From Bordetella parapertussis (GTDB lineage: Bacteria; Pseudomonadota; Gammaproteobacteria; Burkholderiales; Burkholderiaceae_D): DNA of 14,263 nt. The translations under genes and the position numbers were made by a program. The first letter of the stretch is position 1. Every line of letters begins with the position of its first letter. Shown piece by piece: positions 1-7,787 of the stretch. The stretch lies in NCBI GenBank assembly GCA_945883145.1, contig CAMCXB010000057.1, forward strand, positions 1 through 14,263, given 5' to 3'. The notes beneath the pieces are model-generated. The model worked only from the letters and a program-made list of their open reading frames with translations, was not told the origin of the DNA and did not search any database.

Positions 1-961
1 AAGCCATGCCTAAGGTTGATTTACCCGAACCTGACTCACCGACTATACCTAGGGTTTCACCTCGCACTAGTGAGACATCAACTTTATCGACTGCGACAAA
101 TTCACGCCGTTTGAACCAACCCTGCTTTATAGAGAAACTACAACGCATCTGATCCGCTTGTAATAAAGCAGGTGCATCGGATGCAGGGTCTGCTACCAAT
201 TTATGAGGATGTGATCCTAAAAGTTTTTGTGTATACGCTTCACGTGGCGATGCAAAAATACTTTGCGTCTCACCAGTTTCAATTAATCTGCCATGCTCCA
301 TCACGCCAACTCGGTCAGCAAAATGCCTGACTAGATTTAAATCATGCGTAATCATCAACACAGCCATGTTCTCTTCGCGCTGTAATTGATTCAAGAGCTC
401 AAGTATCTGTACTTGTATGGTGACATCGAGTGCTGTCGTAGGTTCATCTGCTATCAACAACTTAGGTTTACAAGCCAGTGCCATGGCAATCATAGCGCGC
501 TGACGCTGCCCACCTGATAGTTCATGCGGATAAGACAGAGCACGACGTGCAGGTTCAGGTATGCCTGTTTTTTCTAATAACGCGACCGCACGCTGCGCTG
601 CTTGTGGGGCTGATAAGCCTTCATGCAGCATTAAGACTTCAGCGATTTGATTACCTATGGTGAAGAGCGGATTTAACGCTGTCATAGGCTCTTGAAAAAT
701 CATCGCGACATCTTTGCCCCGCAATCCACGCATAGCCGGATCTGATTTTTGCAGTATGTCTTCGCCATTGAATAAGATGCTGCCTGATAGTTGCGCATCC
801 GGATTAAGTCGCAGTATGGATAACGCACTTACGGTTTTACCTGAGCCCGATTCACCTACCAGAGCAAATTTTTCACCTGCTGCTATTTCAAAGCTCACAT
901 CATCAACAACAGTTGTATCGCCAAAACTTACACTGAGATGATTTACCTGTAATAACGTCAT
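1..961 (-). CDS. yejF: YejF-type peptide ABC importer ATPase with two nucleotide-binding domains (C-terminus cut by window edge)
   Basis: This is the cytoplasmic ATPase that powers the YejABEF oligopeptide importer. The first 320 residues are visible; the family is usually about 530, so the second half is missing only because the window ends. The first nucleotide-binding domain is complete: Walker A GESGSGKT at 36-43, Q-loop Gln90 in IFQEP, signature LSGGQRQR at 148-155, Walker B LLIADEP at 168-174 and switch His206. A linker leads to a second domain whose Walker A GESGSGKST (308-316) lies at the edge. This tandem-ATPase layout is typical of YejF and fused DppD/DppF-like proteins. The ATG overlaps the yejE stop as ATGA, and AGGAG stands seven bases upstream, so both coupling and a good ribosome site support this start. 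The order yejA-B-E-F makes the assignment firm, although a related peptide importer with another substrate remains possible. Confidence 0.92.
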   Translation of the reverse strand, partial: MTLLQVNHLSVSFGDTTVVDDVSFEIAAGEKFALVGESGSGKTVSALSILRLNPDAQLSGSILFNGEDILQKSDPAMRGLRGKDVAMIFQEPMTALNPLFTIGNQIAEVLMLHEGLSAPQAAQRAVALLEKTGIPEPARRALSYPHELSGGQRQRAMIAMALACKPKLLIADEPTTALDVTIQVQILELLNQLQREENMAVLMITHDLNLVRHFADRVGVMEHGRLIETGETQSIFASPREAYTQKLLGSHPHKLVADPASDAPALLQADQMRCSFSIKQGWFKRREFVAVDKVDVSLVRGETLGIVGESGSGKSTLGMA

Positions 962-2016
962 GCTTTTCTCCTGACGTCTAAGGCATTACGTAAGGCGTCA
1001 CCTATATTTGTTAACAATAGCAAGGTGATTGCCAACACTAAAAAAGTAGAAACAGAAATCCACCATGCATCTAAATTATTTTTACCTTGTGCGAGTAACT
1101 CACCCAAACTCGGTGTGGAAGGTGGAACACCTAGGCCTAAGAAATCTAAACTGGTTAACGCCAAGATCGCAGCACTCATACGGAAAGGTAAAAAAGTGAC
1201 GACCGGTGTCAAACTATTCGGCAACACATGACGCCAGATGATTTGCCAGTTAGATAAACCTAATGCGCGCGCAGCCTGCACATAATCGAGATGACGATTA
1301 CGTAAAAAATCAGCACGCACATAATCCGATAAACCCATCCAACCAAACAAGGATAGTAAGATCAACAAGACCATGAAGCTAGGTTCAAAAATCGAAGAGA
1401 AAATAATCAGCAAATACAACTCCGGCATAGAGCCCCAGATTTCCATAAAGCGCTGAAAAAATAAATCTGTTTTGCCTGCAAAGTAGCCTTGCACTGCACC
1501 TGTTAGCACGCCTAATACAACACCAGTAATTGTGAGCGCTAGTCCAAATAAAATTGATATACGAAATCCATAGAGCAAACGAGCAAAAACATCACGACCA
1601 CGATCATCTGTACCTACCCAATTTTCTGTTGTGGGCGGCGATGGGTTCGGTGCTTTAGCAAAATAATTTAAGGTGTCATATCTGTAATGATTCAAAGGAT
1701 AAATTGCCCAATTCCCTTGTTTATTGAATTGTTCTTTAATAAAAGGATCGAGATAATCTGCAGGCGAATCAAAGTCACCACCAAATGATTTTTCTGAGTA
1801 GTCATGCAACACAGGGAACACAATTTGACCCTGATAAGAAGCTATCAGTGGTTTATCGTTAGAGACGAGCTCAGCAAACAAGCTAATGACAAACAACACT
1901 GAAAAAATCAACAAGCTCCAATAACCACGTCGATTTTGTTTAAAGCGATTCCATACACGCTGCCATGGTGCCAGTGATTTCACTAATAATATAGGTGTAG
2001 TAGTAGTCGTGTTCAT
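958..2016 (-). CDS. yejE: YejE-type peptide ABC importer permease
   Basis: This is one of two inner-membrane permeases of the peptide importer; with YejB it forms the channel fed by YejA and driven by YejF. The protein has 352 residues. A cytoplasmic N-terminus is followed by a first membrane helix (about 33-52), a long periplasmic segment (about 53-145) carrying ENWVGTDDRGRDVFARLLYG, then a five-helix permease core. The EAA-type coupling loop lies at about 236-268 (DYVQAARALGLS then HVLPNSL), where the ATPase docks. DFLGLGVPPSTPSLGELL at about 291-308 is typical of DppC/OppC-type permeases. The start ATG overlaps the yejB stop and the stop overlaps the yejF start, both as ATGA, so the three genes are translationally coupled. 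No strong Shine-Dalgarno sequence precedes this start, which fits coupling. Confidence 0.93.
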   Translation of the reverse strand: MNTTTTTPILLVKSLAPWQRVWNRFKQNRRGYWSLLIFSVLFVISLFAELVSNDKPLIASYQGQIVFPVLHDYSEKSFGGDFDSPADYLDPFIKEQFNKQGNWAIYPLNHYRYDTLNYFAKAPNPSPPTTENWVGTDDRGRDVFARLLYGFRISILFGLALTITGVVLGVLTGAVQGYFAGKTDLFFQRFMEIWGSMPELYLLIIFSSIFEPSFMVLLILLSLFGWMGLSDYVRADFLRNRHLDYVQAARALGLSNWQIIWRHVLPNSLTPVVTFLPFRMSAAILALTSLDFLGLGVPPSTPSLGELLAQGKNNLDAWWISVSTFLVLAITLLLLTNIGDALRNALDVRRKA

Positions 2017-3077
2017 TTGGCTAGGCTTTCAAATTGCACACGTGGATCTACCCACACGTAACACAAGTCACCGAGCAATTTCACAACTAACCCGATTAAG
2101 GTAAAGAGATATAAAGTACCTAGTACAACCGGATAATCACGTCGCACTACTGATTCGAAGGAAAGCAAACCTAAGCCATCCAATGAGAACAGTGTCTCTA
2201 TCAATAAACTACCGGCGAAGAATGCACCGATAAAGGCAGCAGGAAATCCTGTGACTAATGGCACTAAGGCATTGCGAAAGACATGTTTGTATAAAACGAC
2301 TTTATCGGACAAGCCTTTAGCACGCGCTGTTAAGACATATTGTTTACGTATCTCTTCAAGAAACGTATTTTTAGTCAGCATGGTCATGACTGCAAAAGAA
2401 CCTGCTACCGATGCTGTGACTGGCAAAGTAATGTGCCAAAGATAATCTGTCACTTTATGCAGCGTTGAAAAACTTTCCCAATCATCTGAAGTCAAGCTAC
2501 GTAATGGGAACCATTGCACAAAACTACTACCTGCAAATGTGACTAATAAAAATACACCCAATACAAAACCAGGTATGGAATAACCTATCAAGACCAACAT
2601 GCTAGTGATGTTATCGAAGCGACTGCCTTCACGTACAGCTTTTGCAATTCCTAAGGGTATAGAAATAAGATAAGTCAAAAAGAAGGTCCATAGCCCTAAG
2701 GTGATAGAAACGGGTAATTTAGATTTCACTAACTGCCACACATCTTCATGATGATAAAAACTTTGCCCTAAATCGAAGCGTGCAAAACCTTTTAGCATGA
2801 GCCAAAATCGTTCGACCGGTGGTTTATCAAAACCATACAAGGCTTTAATTTCTTCTACACGCTCTGCATCTACTCCCTGACGACCACGATATTCCGCTCC
2901 ACCGCCACCACCAGAAGATTCGCCAGCACCAGTCTGACCTTTTTTCAATTCAATCAGCATTTGTTCAACCGGACCTCCCGGCACAAATTGAATAACAGCG
3001 AAGGTGATACTGATGACACCTAACAAAGTAGGAATCATGAGTAATACGCGTTTGAAGATATAAGACCAGAGATGCAT
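2013..3077 (-). CDS. yejB: YejB-type peptide ABC importer permease
   Basis: This is the second permease of the importer, of the DppB/OppB type. It has 354 residues with a first membrane helix at about 10-30, then FVPGGPVEQM, as in other YejB proteins. A glycine-rich periplasmic stretch (52-68, five consecutive glycines, then YRGRQG) precedes VEEIKALYGFDKPP. This long insert after the first helix is a YejB trait compared with shorter DppB proteins. Further helices run from about 122 onwards. The EAA coupling loop is at 241-270, with KQYVLTARAKGLS followed by HVFRNAL, nearly the same as I recall for E. coli YejB. The end VDPRVQFE also fits the family. A GAGAG ribosome site lies just before the ATG. 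The gene follows yejA after 40 bases and its stop overlaps the yejE start. Confidence 0.94.
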   Translation of the reverse strand: MHLWSYIFKRVLLMIPTLLGVISITFAVIQFVPGGPVEQMLIELKKGQTGAGESSGGGGGAEYRGRQGVDAERVEEIKALYGFDKPPVERFWLMLKGFARFDLGQSFYHHEDVWQLVKSKLPVSITLGLWTFFLTYLISIPLGIAKAVREGSRFDNITSMLVLIGYSIPGFVLGVFLLVTFAGSSFVQWFPLRSLTSDDWESFSTLHKVTDYLWHITLPVTASVAGSFAVMTMLTKNTFLEEIRKQYVLTARAKGLSDKVVLYKHVFRNALVPLVTGFPAAFIGAFFAGSLLIETLFSLDGLGLLSFESVVRRDYPVVLGTLYLFTLIGLVVKLLGDLCYVWVDPRVQFESLAK

Positions 3078-3117
3078 TTTTTTCTCTCATCAATTTTTAG
3101 TCAGCAATAGCAAACCA

Positions 3118-4923
3118 TCATTTATTTCTTGGCGTTTTTTCCCACCAATTGGAAATCATATAACGATCAGCTTGATAGTATTTCGGTGACACATCCGGAA
3201 TGCCAAAACGATTTCTATACGCTACTCTATGTGTAGCTGAATACCAGTGTGGTACGACTATATATTTATGCAACAGCACTCTATCTAATGCACGCGAAGC
3301 AGCGACTAATTCTGCACGTGAATCTGCTGACACCATCGCAGTCACTAATTTATCGACTGCGGGATCTTTTAAGCCCCATGAATTACTTGATCCATTGGTA
3401 TCCGCTGCTTTCGATCCAAAGATATCAAACATCTCACTACCTGGACTGACTACATCGGATAGTCGTATGCTAGTCATATCAAAATCAAATTCTTCCATAC
3501 GTTTCTGCACCAGTGCAAAATCTGCAGTACGTTGTTTGACTTGTATGCCTAACTTTTCAAGATTACGGGCGTAGACAGAAATAATGCGTGCTAAAGAAGG
3601 ATTGTCATCCATGATTTCTAATTTAAAAATCTCACCCTGCGCATTACGCAAAGCACCATCTTTATATTCCCAGCCTGCTTGCTTTAATAATTCACGTGCT
3701 TGCAAAAGATTAGCGCGTAATGAAGAAGTGCCGTCTGTGCGAGGTGGTAATGGTGCCTCACCAAATACAGCAGGATCTAACTGGTTTCGCATAGGTTCTA
3801 GTAATTTCAATTCAGCCTGATTCGGCAAGCCATGTGCGCCAAGCTCGGAATTACTAAAGAAGGAATCGATACGTTTGTATTGTGAATAAAAGAGCTGACG
3901 ATTCATCCATTCATAATCCAAAGCTAAAACTAAGGCATGCCGCACACGCACATCTTTAAATTGAGGACGACGCATATTCATCACAAAGCCTTGCATGCCC
4001 GCTCCGTTTGAATGCTTTAACGTCGCTTTAATTAGTTCACCGTTCTCGAATTTTTTACCTTTATAAGAACGCGCCCAATTTTTTGCTTTGAATTCAATCA
4101 CAGCATCGAATTCACCCGCCATAAACGCTTCAAGACGTGCCACATCATCTTTGTAGTAGCGATAGACAATGCGATCAAAATTAAAACTACCTCTACGGAC
4201 AGGTAAATCTTTTGCCCAATAATCTGGATTACGTTTAAAACTAATCATGCGACCGATTTCATAACGATCAATCAAATAAGGACCGCTGGCTATCGGTGCT
4301 GTTAGCTGAATTTTGTCAAAGGAGGTGCCTGCTGCCCATTTACGTGAAAACACCGGCATGCCACCTACGATTAAAGGTAATTCACGATTTTTATTTTTAA
4401 AATCAAAACGCACAGTGCGTTCATCTAAGACGACGCATTGTTTAACGTCGGTAAAAATCATCTTGAACTGTGGCGCACCCTTCGTGATCAAGGATGTAAA
4501 TGAATGTTTAACGTCTTCTGCTGTGACGGGATCACCGTTATTAAATTTTGCATTGGCATGCAATGTGAAGGTCATGGACAAACGATCTGGAGCAAGTTGC
4601 ATGTCCTCTGCTAACAAGCCATACATAGTTGCTACTTCATCCGTTGAATTAATCGCCAGCGTTTCAAACATCAGATTACTCAGACCAGCAGCCGTCACGC
4701 CTTTGAGTGAAAAAGGATTGAATTTATCAAAGCTAGTGCGAGCATCTGGATTGGCTAGATATAGTTCACCGCCCTTGGGCGCATTAGGATTCAAATACTC
4801 AAAATGCGTAAAGCCGGCTTGATATTTAGGCACGTCATACAAAGAAAAAGCATGGGCTGCCCACGCAGCATGACTAATTAGGGCAGATAACAGCAAGAGT
4901 ATGCGAATAAGGTGAGTCATCAT
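3118..4923 (-). CDS. yejA: YejA-type periplasmic peptide-binding protein
   Basis: This is the extracellular solute-binding protein (SBP_bac_5 family) that captures peptides in the periplasm and delivers them to YejBE. In enterobacteria YejABEF imports microcin C and affects resistance to antimicrobial peptides; the substrate here is unknown. From the chosen ATG it has 601 residues, close to E. coli YejA (about 604). The N-terminus is a signal peptide: Arg7, hydrophobic core ILLLLSALI, and cleavage after AWA (22) or AHA (25). The mature start FSLYDVPKYQAGFTHFEYLN and later PNAPKGGELYLANPD are typical of YejA. An in-frame TTG at 4968 would add 15 residues before the signal peptide and lacks a ribosome site, so I reject it; the next ATG (4920) is equally possible. 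It is first in the operon and divergent from fabI. I could not find a convincing promoter. Confidence 0.92.
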   Translation of the reverse strand: MMTHLIRILLLLSALISHAAWAAHAFSLYDVPKYQAGFTHFEYLNPNAPKGGELYLANPDARTSFDKFNPFSLKGVTAAGLSNLMFETLAINSTDEVATMYGLLAEDMQLAPDRLSMTFTLHANAKFNNGDPVTAEDVKHSFTSLITKGAPQFKMIFTDVKQCVVLDERTVRFDFKNKNRELPLIVGGMPVFSRKWAAGTSFDKIQLTAPIASGPYLIDRYEIGRMISFKRNPDYWAKDLPVRRGSFNFDRIVYRYYKDDVARLEAFMAGEFDAVIEFKAKNWARSYKGKKFENGELIKATLKHSNGAGMQGFVMNMRRPQFKDVRVRHALVLALDYEWMNRQLFYSQYKRIDSFFSNSELGAHGLPNQAELKLLEPMRNQLDPAVFGEAPLPPRTDGTSSLRANLLQARELLKQAGWEYKDGALRNAQGEIFKLEIMDDNPSLARIISVYARNLEKLGIQVKQRTADFALVQKRMEEFDFDMTSIRLSDVVSPGSEMFDIFGSKAADTNGSSNSWGLKDPAVDKLVTAMVSADSRAELVAASRALDRVLLHKYIVVPHWYSATHRVAYRNRFGIPDVSPKYYQADRYMISNWWEKTPRNK

Positions 4924-4979
4924 CTGTTCAAGGGGCGCTAAGGTAAAACACAGGAAAGCTCTGTGCAAGGTAGCAATAG

Positions 4980-5038
4980 GATAGCGTTTTTCTGCTCTGG
5001 TGGCGGACTCGCTTGCTCTAGCATGCTAAATCGCTATC
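4980..5038. repeat. Separated inverted repeat GATAGCG/CGCTATC upstream of yejA
   Basis: Two perfect 7-base arms, GATAGCG (4980-4986) and CGCTATC (5032-5038), lie 45 bases apart in the divergent yejA-fabI gap. Between them is a separate 10-base palindrome, TAGCATGCTA (5019-5028). They could be paired regulator sites or an RNA helix in the yejA leader. Arms this short can also arise by chance. Confidence 0.25.
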
Positions 5039-5058
5039 AATTTTCGATATAAGCTAGG

Positions 5059-5087
5059 TTTCCAAACGGGCTCATAGCCCCTACAAT
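5059..5087 (+). promoter_or_regulatory. Candidate sigma-70 promoter of fabI
   Basis: TTTCCA (5059-5064) and TACAAT (5082-5087) are separated by 17 bases and match the -35 and -10 consensus at four and five of six positions. Transcription would begin near 5094, leaving a leader of about 40 bases before the fabI ATG. The spacer contains the dyad GGGCT-cat-AGCCC (5068-5080), which could be an operator or chance. It is the best promoter candidate in the divergent gap. Confidence 0.5.
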
Positions 5088-5133
5088 TGCGCGTTTAGAC
5101 GGTGCAACCCGCACTGACCAACTGGAGTTTCGC

Positions 5134-5925
5134 ATGGCATTTTTACAAGGCAAAAAAATTCTCATCACGGGTGTGTTATCAAATCGCTCGATTGCTTATG
5201 GCATTGCACAGGCTTGTAGGCGCGAAGGTGCTGAATTAGCTTTCACTTATGTCGGCGAGCGCTTCAAGGACAGAATTACAGAATACGCAAAGGAATTTGA
5301 TAGCTCTTTGGTATTCGAATGCGATGTCGGTAGCGATGAACAAATTGCTGCTTTATTTTCTGATCTCGGTAAATCTTGGAGTCAGCTTGATGGCTTAGTC
5401 CACGCCATAGGCTTTGCGCCACGTGAAGCGATTGCTGGTGATTTCTTAGATGGTTTATCACGCGAAGGCTTTCGTGTAGCACATGATATTTCTGCGTATA
5501 GCTTTCCTGCTCTGGCAAAAGCGGCCTTACCAATGCTCTCGCCGAATGCTGCTCTGCTAACGCTTTCTTATTTAGGTGCCTTGCGTGCGCTTCCTAACTA
5601 CAACACCATGGGATTAGCCAAAGCCTCACTCGAAGCCAGCGTGCGCTATATGGCTGAATCACTGGGCAAGCGTGGCATCCGTGTGAATGGCATTTCTGCA
5701 GGTCCGATTAAGACACTGGCCGCAGCTGGCATCAAAGATTTCGGCAAGATTTTAAATTTCGTAAAGGAAAACGCACCTTTACGTAGAAATGTGACCTTAG
5801 AACATGTAGGCAATGCCTCTGCCTTCTTATTGTCTGATCTAGCCGGCGGTATTACCGGTGAGATCACTTATGTCGATGGCGGATTCTCACAAGTTGTGGC
5901 CGGTATGGGTGGTGAAGAAGCCTAA
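5134..5925 (+). CDS. fabI: Enoyl-[acyl-carrier-protein] reductase (NADH), FabI
   Basis: FabI catalyses the last step of each elongation cycle of type II fatty acid synthesis, reducing trans-2-enoyl-ACP with NADH in the cytoplasm. The protein has 263 residues, the usual length. The N-terminal GKKILITGVLSNRSIAYGIA carries the atypical Rossmann dinucleotide-binding motif of FabI (G-x5-S-x-A). The catalytic set Tyr146, Tyr156 and Lys163 (Y-x6-K) falls at the same numbers as in E. coli, so no gaps occur up to there. Gly93, Met159 and Phe203, positions where triclosan-resistance changes are known in E. coli, all keep the sensitive-type residue. The C-terminus GGITGEITYVDGGF is typical. GGAG about ten bases before the ATG supports this start. 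It is transcribed away from yejA and followed by a terminator-like repeat, so it appears to be a single-gene unit. Confidence 0.97.
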   Translation: MAFLQGKKILITGVLSNRSIAYGIAQACRREGAELAFTYVGERFKDRITEYAKEFDSSLVFECDVGSDEQIAALFSDLGKSWSQLDGLVHAIGFAPREAIAGDFLDGLSREGFRVAHDISAYSFPALAKAALPMLSPNAALLTLSYLGALRALPNYNTMGLAKASLEASVRYMAESLGKRGIRVNGISAGPIKTLAAAGIKDFGKILNFVKENAPLRRNVTLEHVGNASAFLLSDLAGGITGEITYVDGGFSQVVAGMGGEEA

Positions 5926-5945
5926 CTTATTAAGCAGATCTCTCA

Positions 5946-6004
5946 GCTGAGCGTGGACTTTGTTAAGTTCTTTGTTAAGTTTCTTCTACGCTCAGCAAGC
6001 TTTT
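5946..6004 (+). terminator. Terminator-like inverted repeat after fabI with a tandem repeat in its loop
   Basis: A perfect 9-base stem, GCTGAGCGT (5946-5954) with ACGCTCAGC (5988-5996), starts 20 bases after the fabI stop and is followed by AAGCTTTTCC. The 33-base loop is long for an intrinsic terminator and contains an exact 12-base tandem repeat, CTTTGTTAAGTT, at 5958-5969 and 5970-5981. The weak T-run and long loop make termination uncertain. Confidence 0.4.
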
Positions 6005-6249
6005 CCTGTACAATCCGCCCCGCGGTGCGATTAATGGCGCCGCACAAGTTGCATCGCAGACCCTAAGCATCAACCTGAAGCCCTCCCGCCCCCAGTGCTG
6101 TAGTCAAGAGCACTACCCCGGCGCAAAGCTTTTGTGCCGAAACCTTTTCATTAAGTTTTCGTCTGTTTCGTTGGTTAGCGTTGCTTTTTTACGCTGTCGC
6201 GCGGCATTTTTATGCCTGGCGCGGTGTTCATTTATCGCGAAAGAAAACC
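6005..6249 (+). promoter_or_regulatory. Structured 5' leader of rhlE, with candidate -10 box
   Basis: The gap between fabI and rhlE (324 bases) holds no gene I can support. A TACAAT box at 6009-6014 could be the -10 of rhlE, though no good -35 is visible; a start there would give a leader of about 230 bases. Three hairpins can form in it: AGTGCT/AGCACT (6094-6114); CGGCGCAAA paired with TTTGTGCCG including one G-T pair (6119-6139); and CGCGC-GGCAT-TTTT-ATGCC-tg-GCGCG (6198-6223), ending 26 bases before the start codon. A pyrimidine-rich, C-rich tract lies at 6080-6093. Long structured leaders are known for cold-inducible DEAD-box helicase genes such as csdA/deaD; a similar role here is inference. 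Confidence 0.4.
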
Positions 6250-7638
6250 ATGAGTTTCGAATCACTAGGCCTACATCCTTCTATTATTAAAGCACTGACT
6301 GAAGCTGGCTATACCAAGCCAACACCAGTGCAGGAGCAGGCTATACCAGCGGCGATTGCAGGCAGAGATCTGCTTGTTTCATCCCAAACTGGATCAGGAA
6401 AAACCGCAGCATTCATGCTGCCTTCTTTAAATCGTTTTGCAGCGGGCGCGCAAGAAGCTCCACAAGGCAAAACTCCAAATCAACAAATGCAGGCTGCACG
6501 TTCCAAAGGCGAGCGTCCACGTTTTTCACCTGCTAAACCAAAGATGTTGGTGTTAACCCCAACGCGTGAATTAGCATTGCAAGTCACTACGGCAACCGAC
6601 AAATACGGCAGTGGTATGCGTCGTGTGAAGGCTGTATCAATTTTGGGTGGCATGCCTTATCCAAAACAAATGCAATTGTTATCACGCAATCCAGAAATTT
6701 TAGTCGCTACCCCAGGTCGTCTGATCGACCATATGGAGTCAGGCAAAATTAATTTCGCTGATTTAGAAGTATTAGTACTAGATGAAGCAGATCGTATGTT
6801 GGACATGGGCTTTATTGATGATATAGAACGCATCATTGCTAAGACTCCTGCTACTCGTCAAACCATGTTGTTCTCTGCCACCTTAGATGGCATGGTCGGC
6901 AATATGGCACGTCGTATCACGACTGACCCAATGGTGATTCAAATTGCAGGCTCAGCTAGTAAACATGAAAACATTCAGCAACGTGTGCATTTCGTAGATG
7001 ATCTCTCACATAAAAATCGTTTGCTCGATCATTTACTGCGTGATGCTTCGATTGACCAAGCTGTTATTTTCACTGCTACCAAACGTGATGCCGATACGAT
7101 TGCAGATCGTTTGAATATTGCTGGCTTTGCAGCAGCTGCTTTGCATGGTGACATGCATCAGGGCGCACGCAATCGCACACTGGATAGTTTGCGTCGTGGA
7201 CAAGTAAAGGTACTGGTTGCCACCGATGTTGCAGCACGTGGTATTGATGTTCCTGCGATTACCCATGTATTCAATTACGATTTACCTAAATTCCCAGAAG
7301 ATTATGTACATCGCATCGGTCGTACCGGTCGCGCAGGTCGTAATGGTATTGCGATCTCGTTAGTGAATCACAGTGAAAACATGAATGTGAAACGTATTGA
7401 GCGTTTTACTAAACAAGTTATTCCTGTTGATATCATTGAAGGTTACGAGCCTAAGAAAACAGCATCAGCAGCAAAACGCCCTTCCCGTCCAAATGGATGG
7501 CGTCCTGGTGATGGCCGTAGCCGTCCTCCTGCAAAACCAGGTCAGCGTACTTTCAGCAAGCCTGGCGCACCACGTAAAGAAGGTGCTACGGGTGGTGGCT
7601 ATAAAGGCAACCGCGGTAGTGATGCACGTCGCGGCTAA
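6250..7638 (+). CDS. rhlE: DEAD-box ATP-dependent RNA helicase, RhlE type
   Basis: This cytoplasmic enzyme unwinds short RNA duplexes using ATP and typically acts in ribosome assembly, RNA decay and cold adaptation. The 462-residue protein has all helicase motifs: Q motif PTPVQ (24-28), motif I SSQTGSGKT (44-52), Ia PTRELA (104-109), Ib TPGR (154-157), II DEAD (178-181), III SAT (209-211), V ATDVAARGID (324-333) and VI HRIGRTGR (354-361). The tail from about 401 is basic and rich in Pro, Gly, Arg and Lys, an RNA-binding extension common in RhlE. An insert of about 35 residues (65-98) between motifs I and Ia is longer than in typical relatives. The ATG at 6250 gives the standard MSFESLGLHP start; an in-frame TTG at 6181 would add 23 atypical residues encoded by a leader hairpin, so I reject it. 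Assignment to RhlE rather than SrmB or DbpA rests on the start and tail. Confidence 0.88.
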   Translation: MSFESLGLHPSIIKALTEAGYTKPTPVQEQAIPAAIAGRDLLVSSQTGSGKTAAFMLPSLNRFAAGAQEAPQGKTPNQQMQAARSKGERPRFSPAKPKMLVLTPTRELALQVTTATDKYGSGMRRVKAVSILGGMPYPKQMQLLSRNPEILVATPGRLIDHMESGKINFADLEVLVLDEADRMLDMGFIDDIERIIAKTPATRQTMLFSATLDGMVGNMARRITTDPMVIQIAGSASKHENIQQRVHFVDDLSHKNRLLDHLLRDASIDQAVIFTATKRDADTIADRLNIAGFAAAALHGDMHQGARNRTLDSLRRGQVKVLVATDVAARGIDVPAITHVFNYDLPKFPEDYVHRIGRTGRAGRNGIAISLVNHSENMNVKRIERFTKQVIPVDIIEGYEPKKTASAAKRPSRPNGWRPGDGRSRPPAKPGQRTFSKPGAPRKEGATGGGYKGNRGSDARRG

Positions 7639-7704
7639 TTAGCGTTATTAGTTTGCGAGATTAGTTGGCAAAAATAATTAGCAAATGTAATTAATAGCAC
7701 GATC

Positions 7705-7744
7705 ACACTGGCCTCCGGCATTAAGCGGAGGCCAGTGTTGTTTT
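7705..7744 (+). terminator. Intrinsic terminator of rhlE
   Basis: A perfect 13-base stem (7705-7717 with 7726-7738, core CTGGCCTCCG/CGGAGGCCAG) closes an 8-base loop and is followed by TGTTTT. It begins 67 bases after the rhlE stop and ends 44 bases before the selD start, so selD is probably transcribed separately. The stem is very stable and nearly symmetric, so it may stop transcription from either side. Confidence 0.8.
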
Positions 7745-7787
7745 AAGTTATGGTTTTTTATATCAACGTATTCAGTAGGAGTTCAGC

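Noticed and set aside
4313..4822. Plus-strand open frame of 169 codons opposite yejA
   Set aside because: It lies wholly opposite a well-supported gene and its translation has no recognisable domain.
4924..4968. TTG start 15 codons upstream for yejA
   Set aside because: It would place charged and polar residues before a normal signal peptide and has no ribosome site; the ATG at 4923 or 4920 gives the family's usual N-terminus.
6181..6249. TTG start 23 codons upstream for the helicase
   Set aside because: The added residues are encoded by a strong leader hairpin and match nothing in the family, while the ATG at 6250 gives the standard start.
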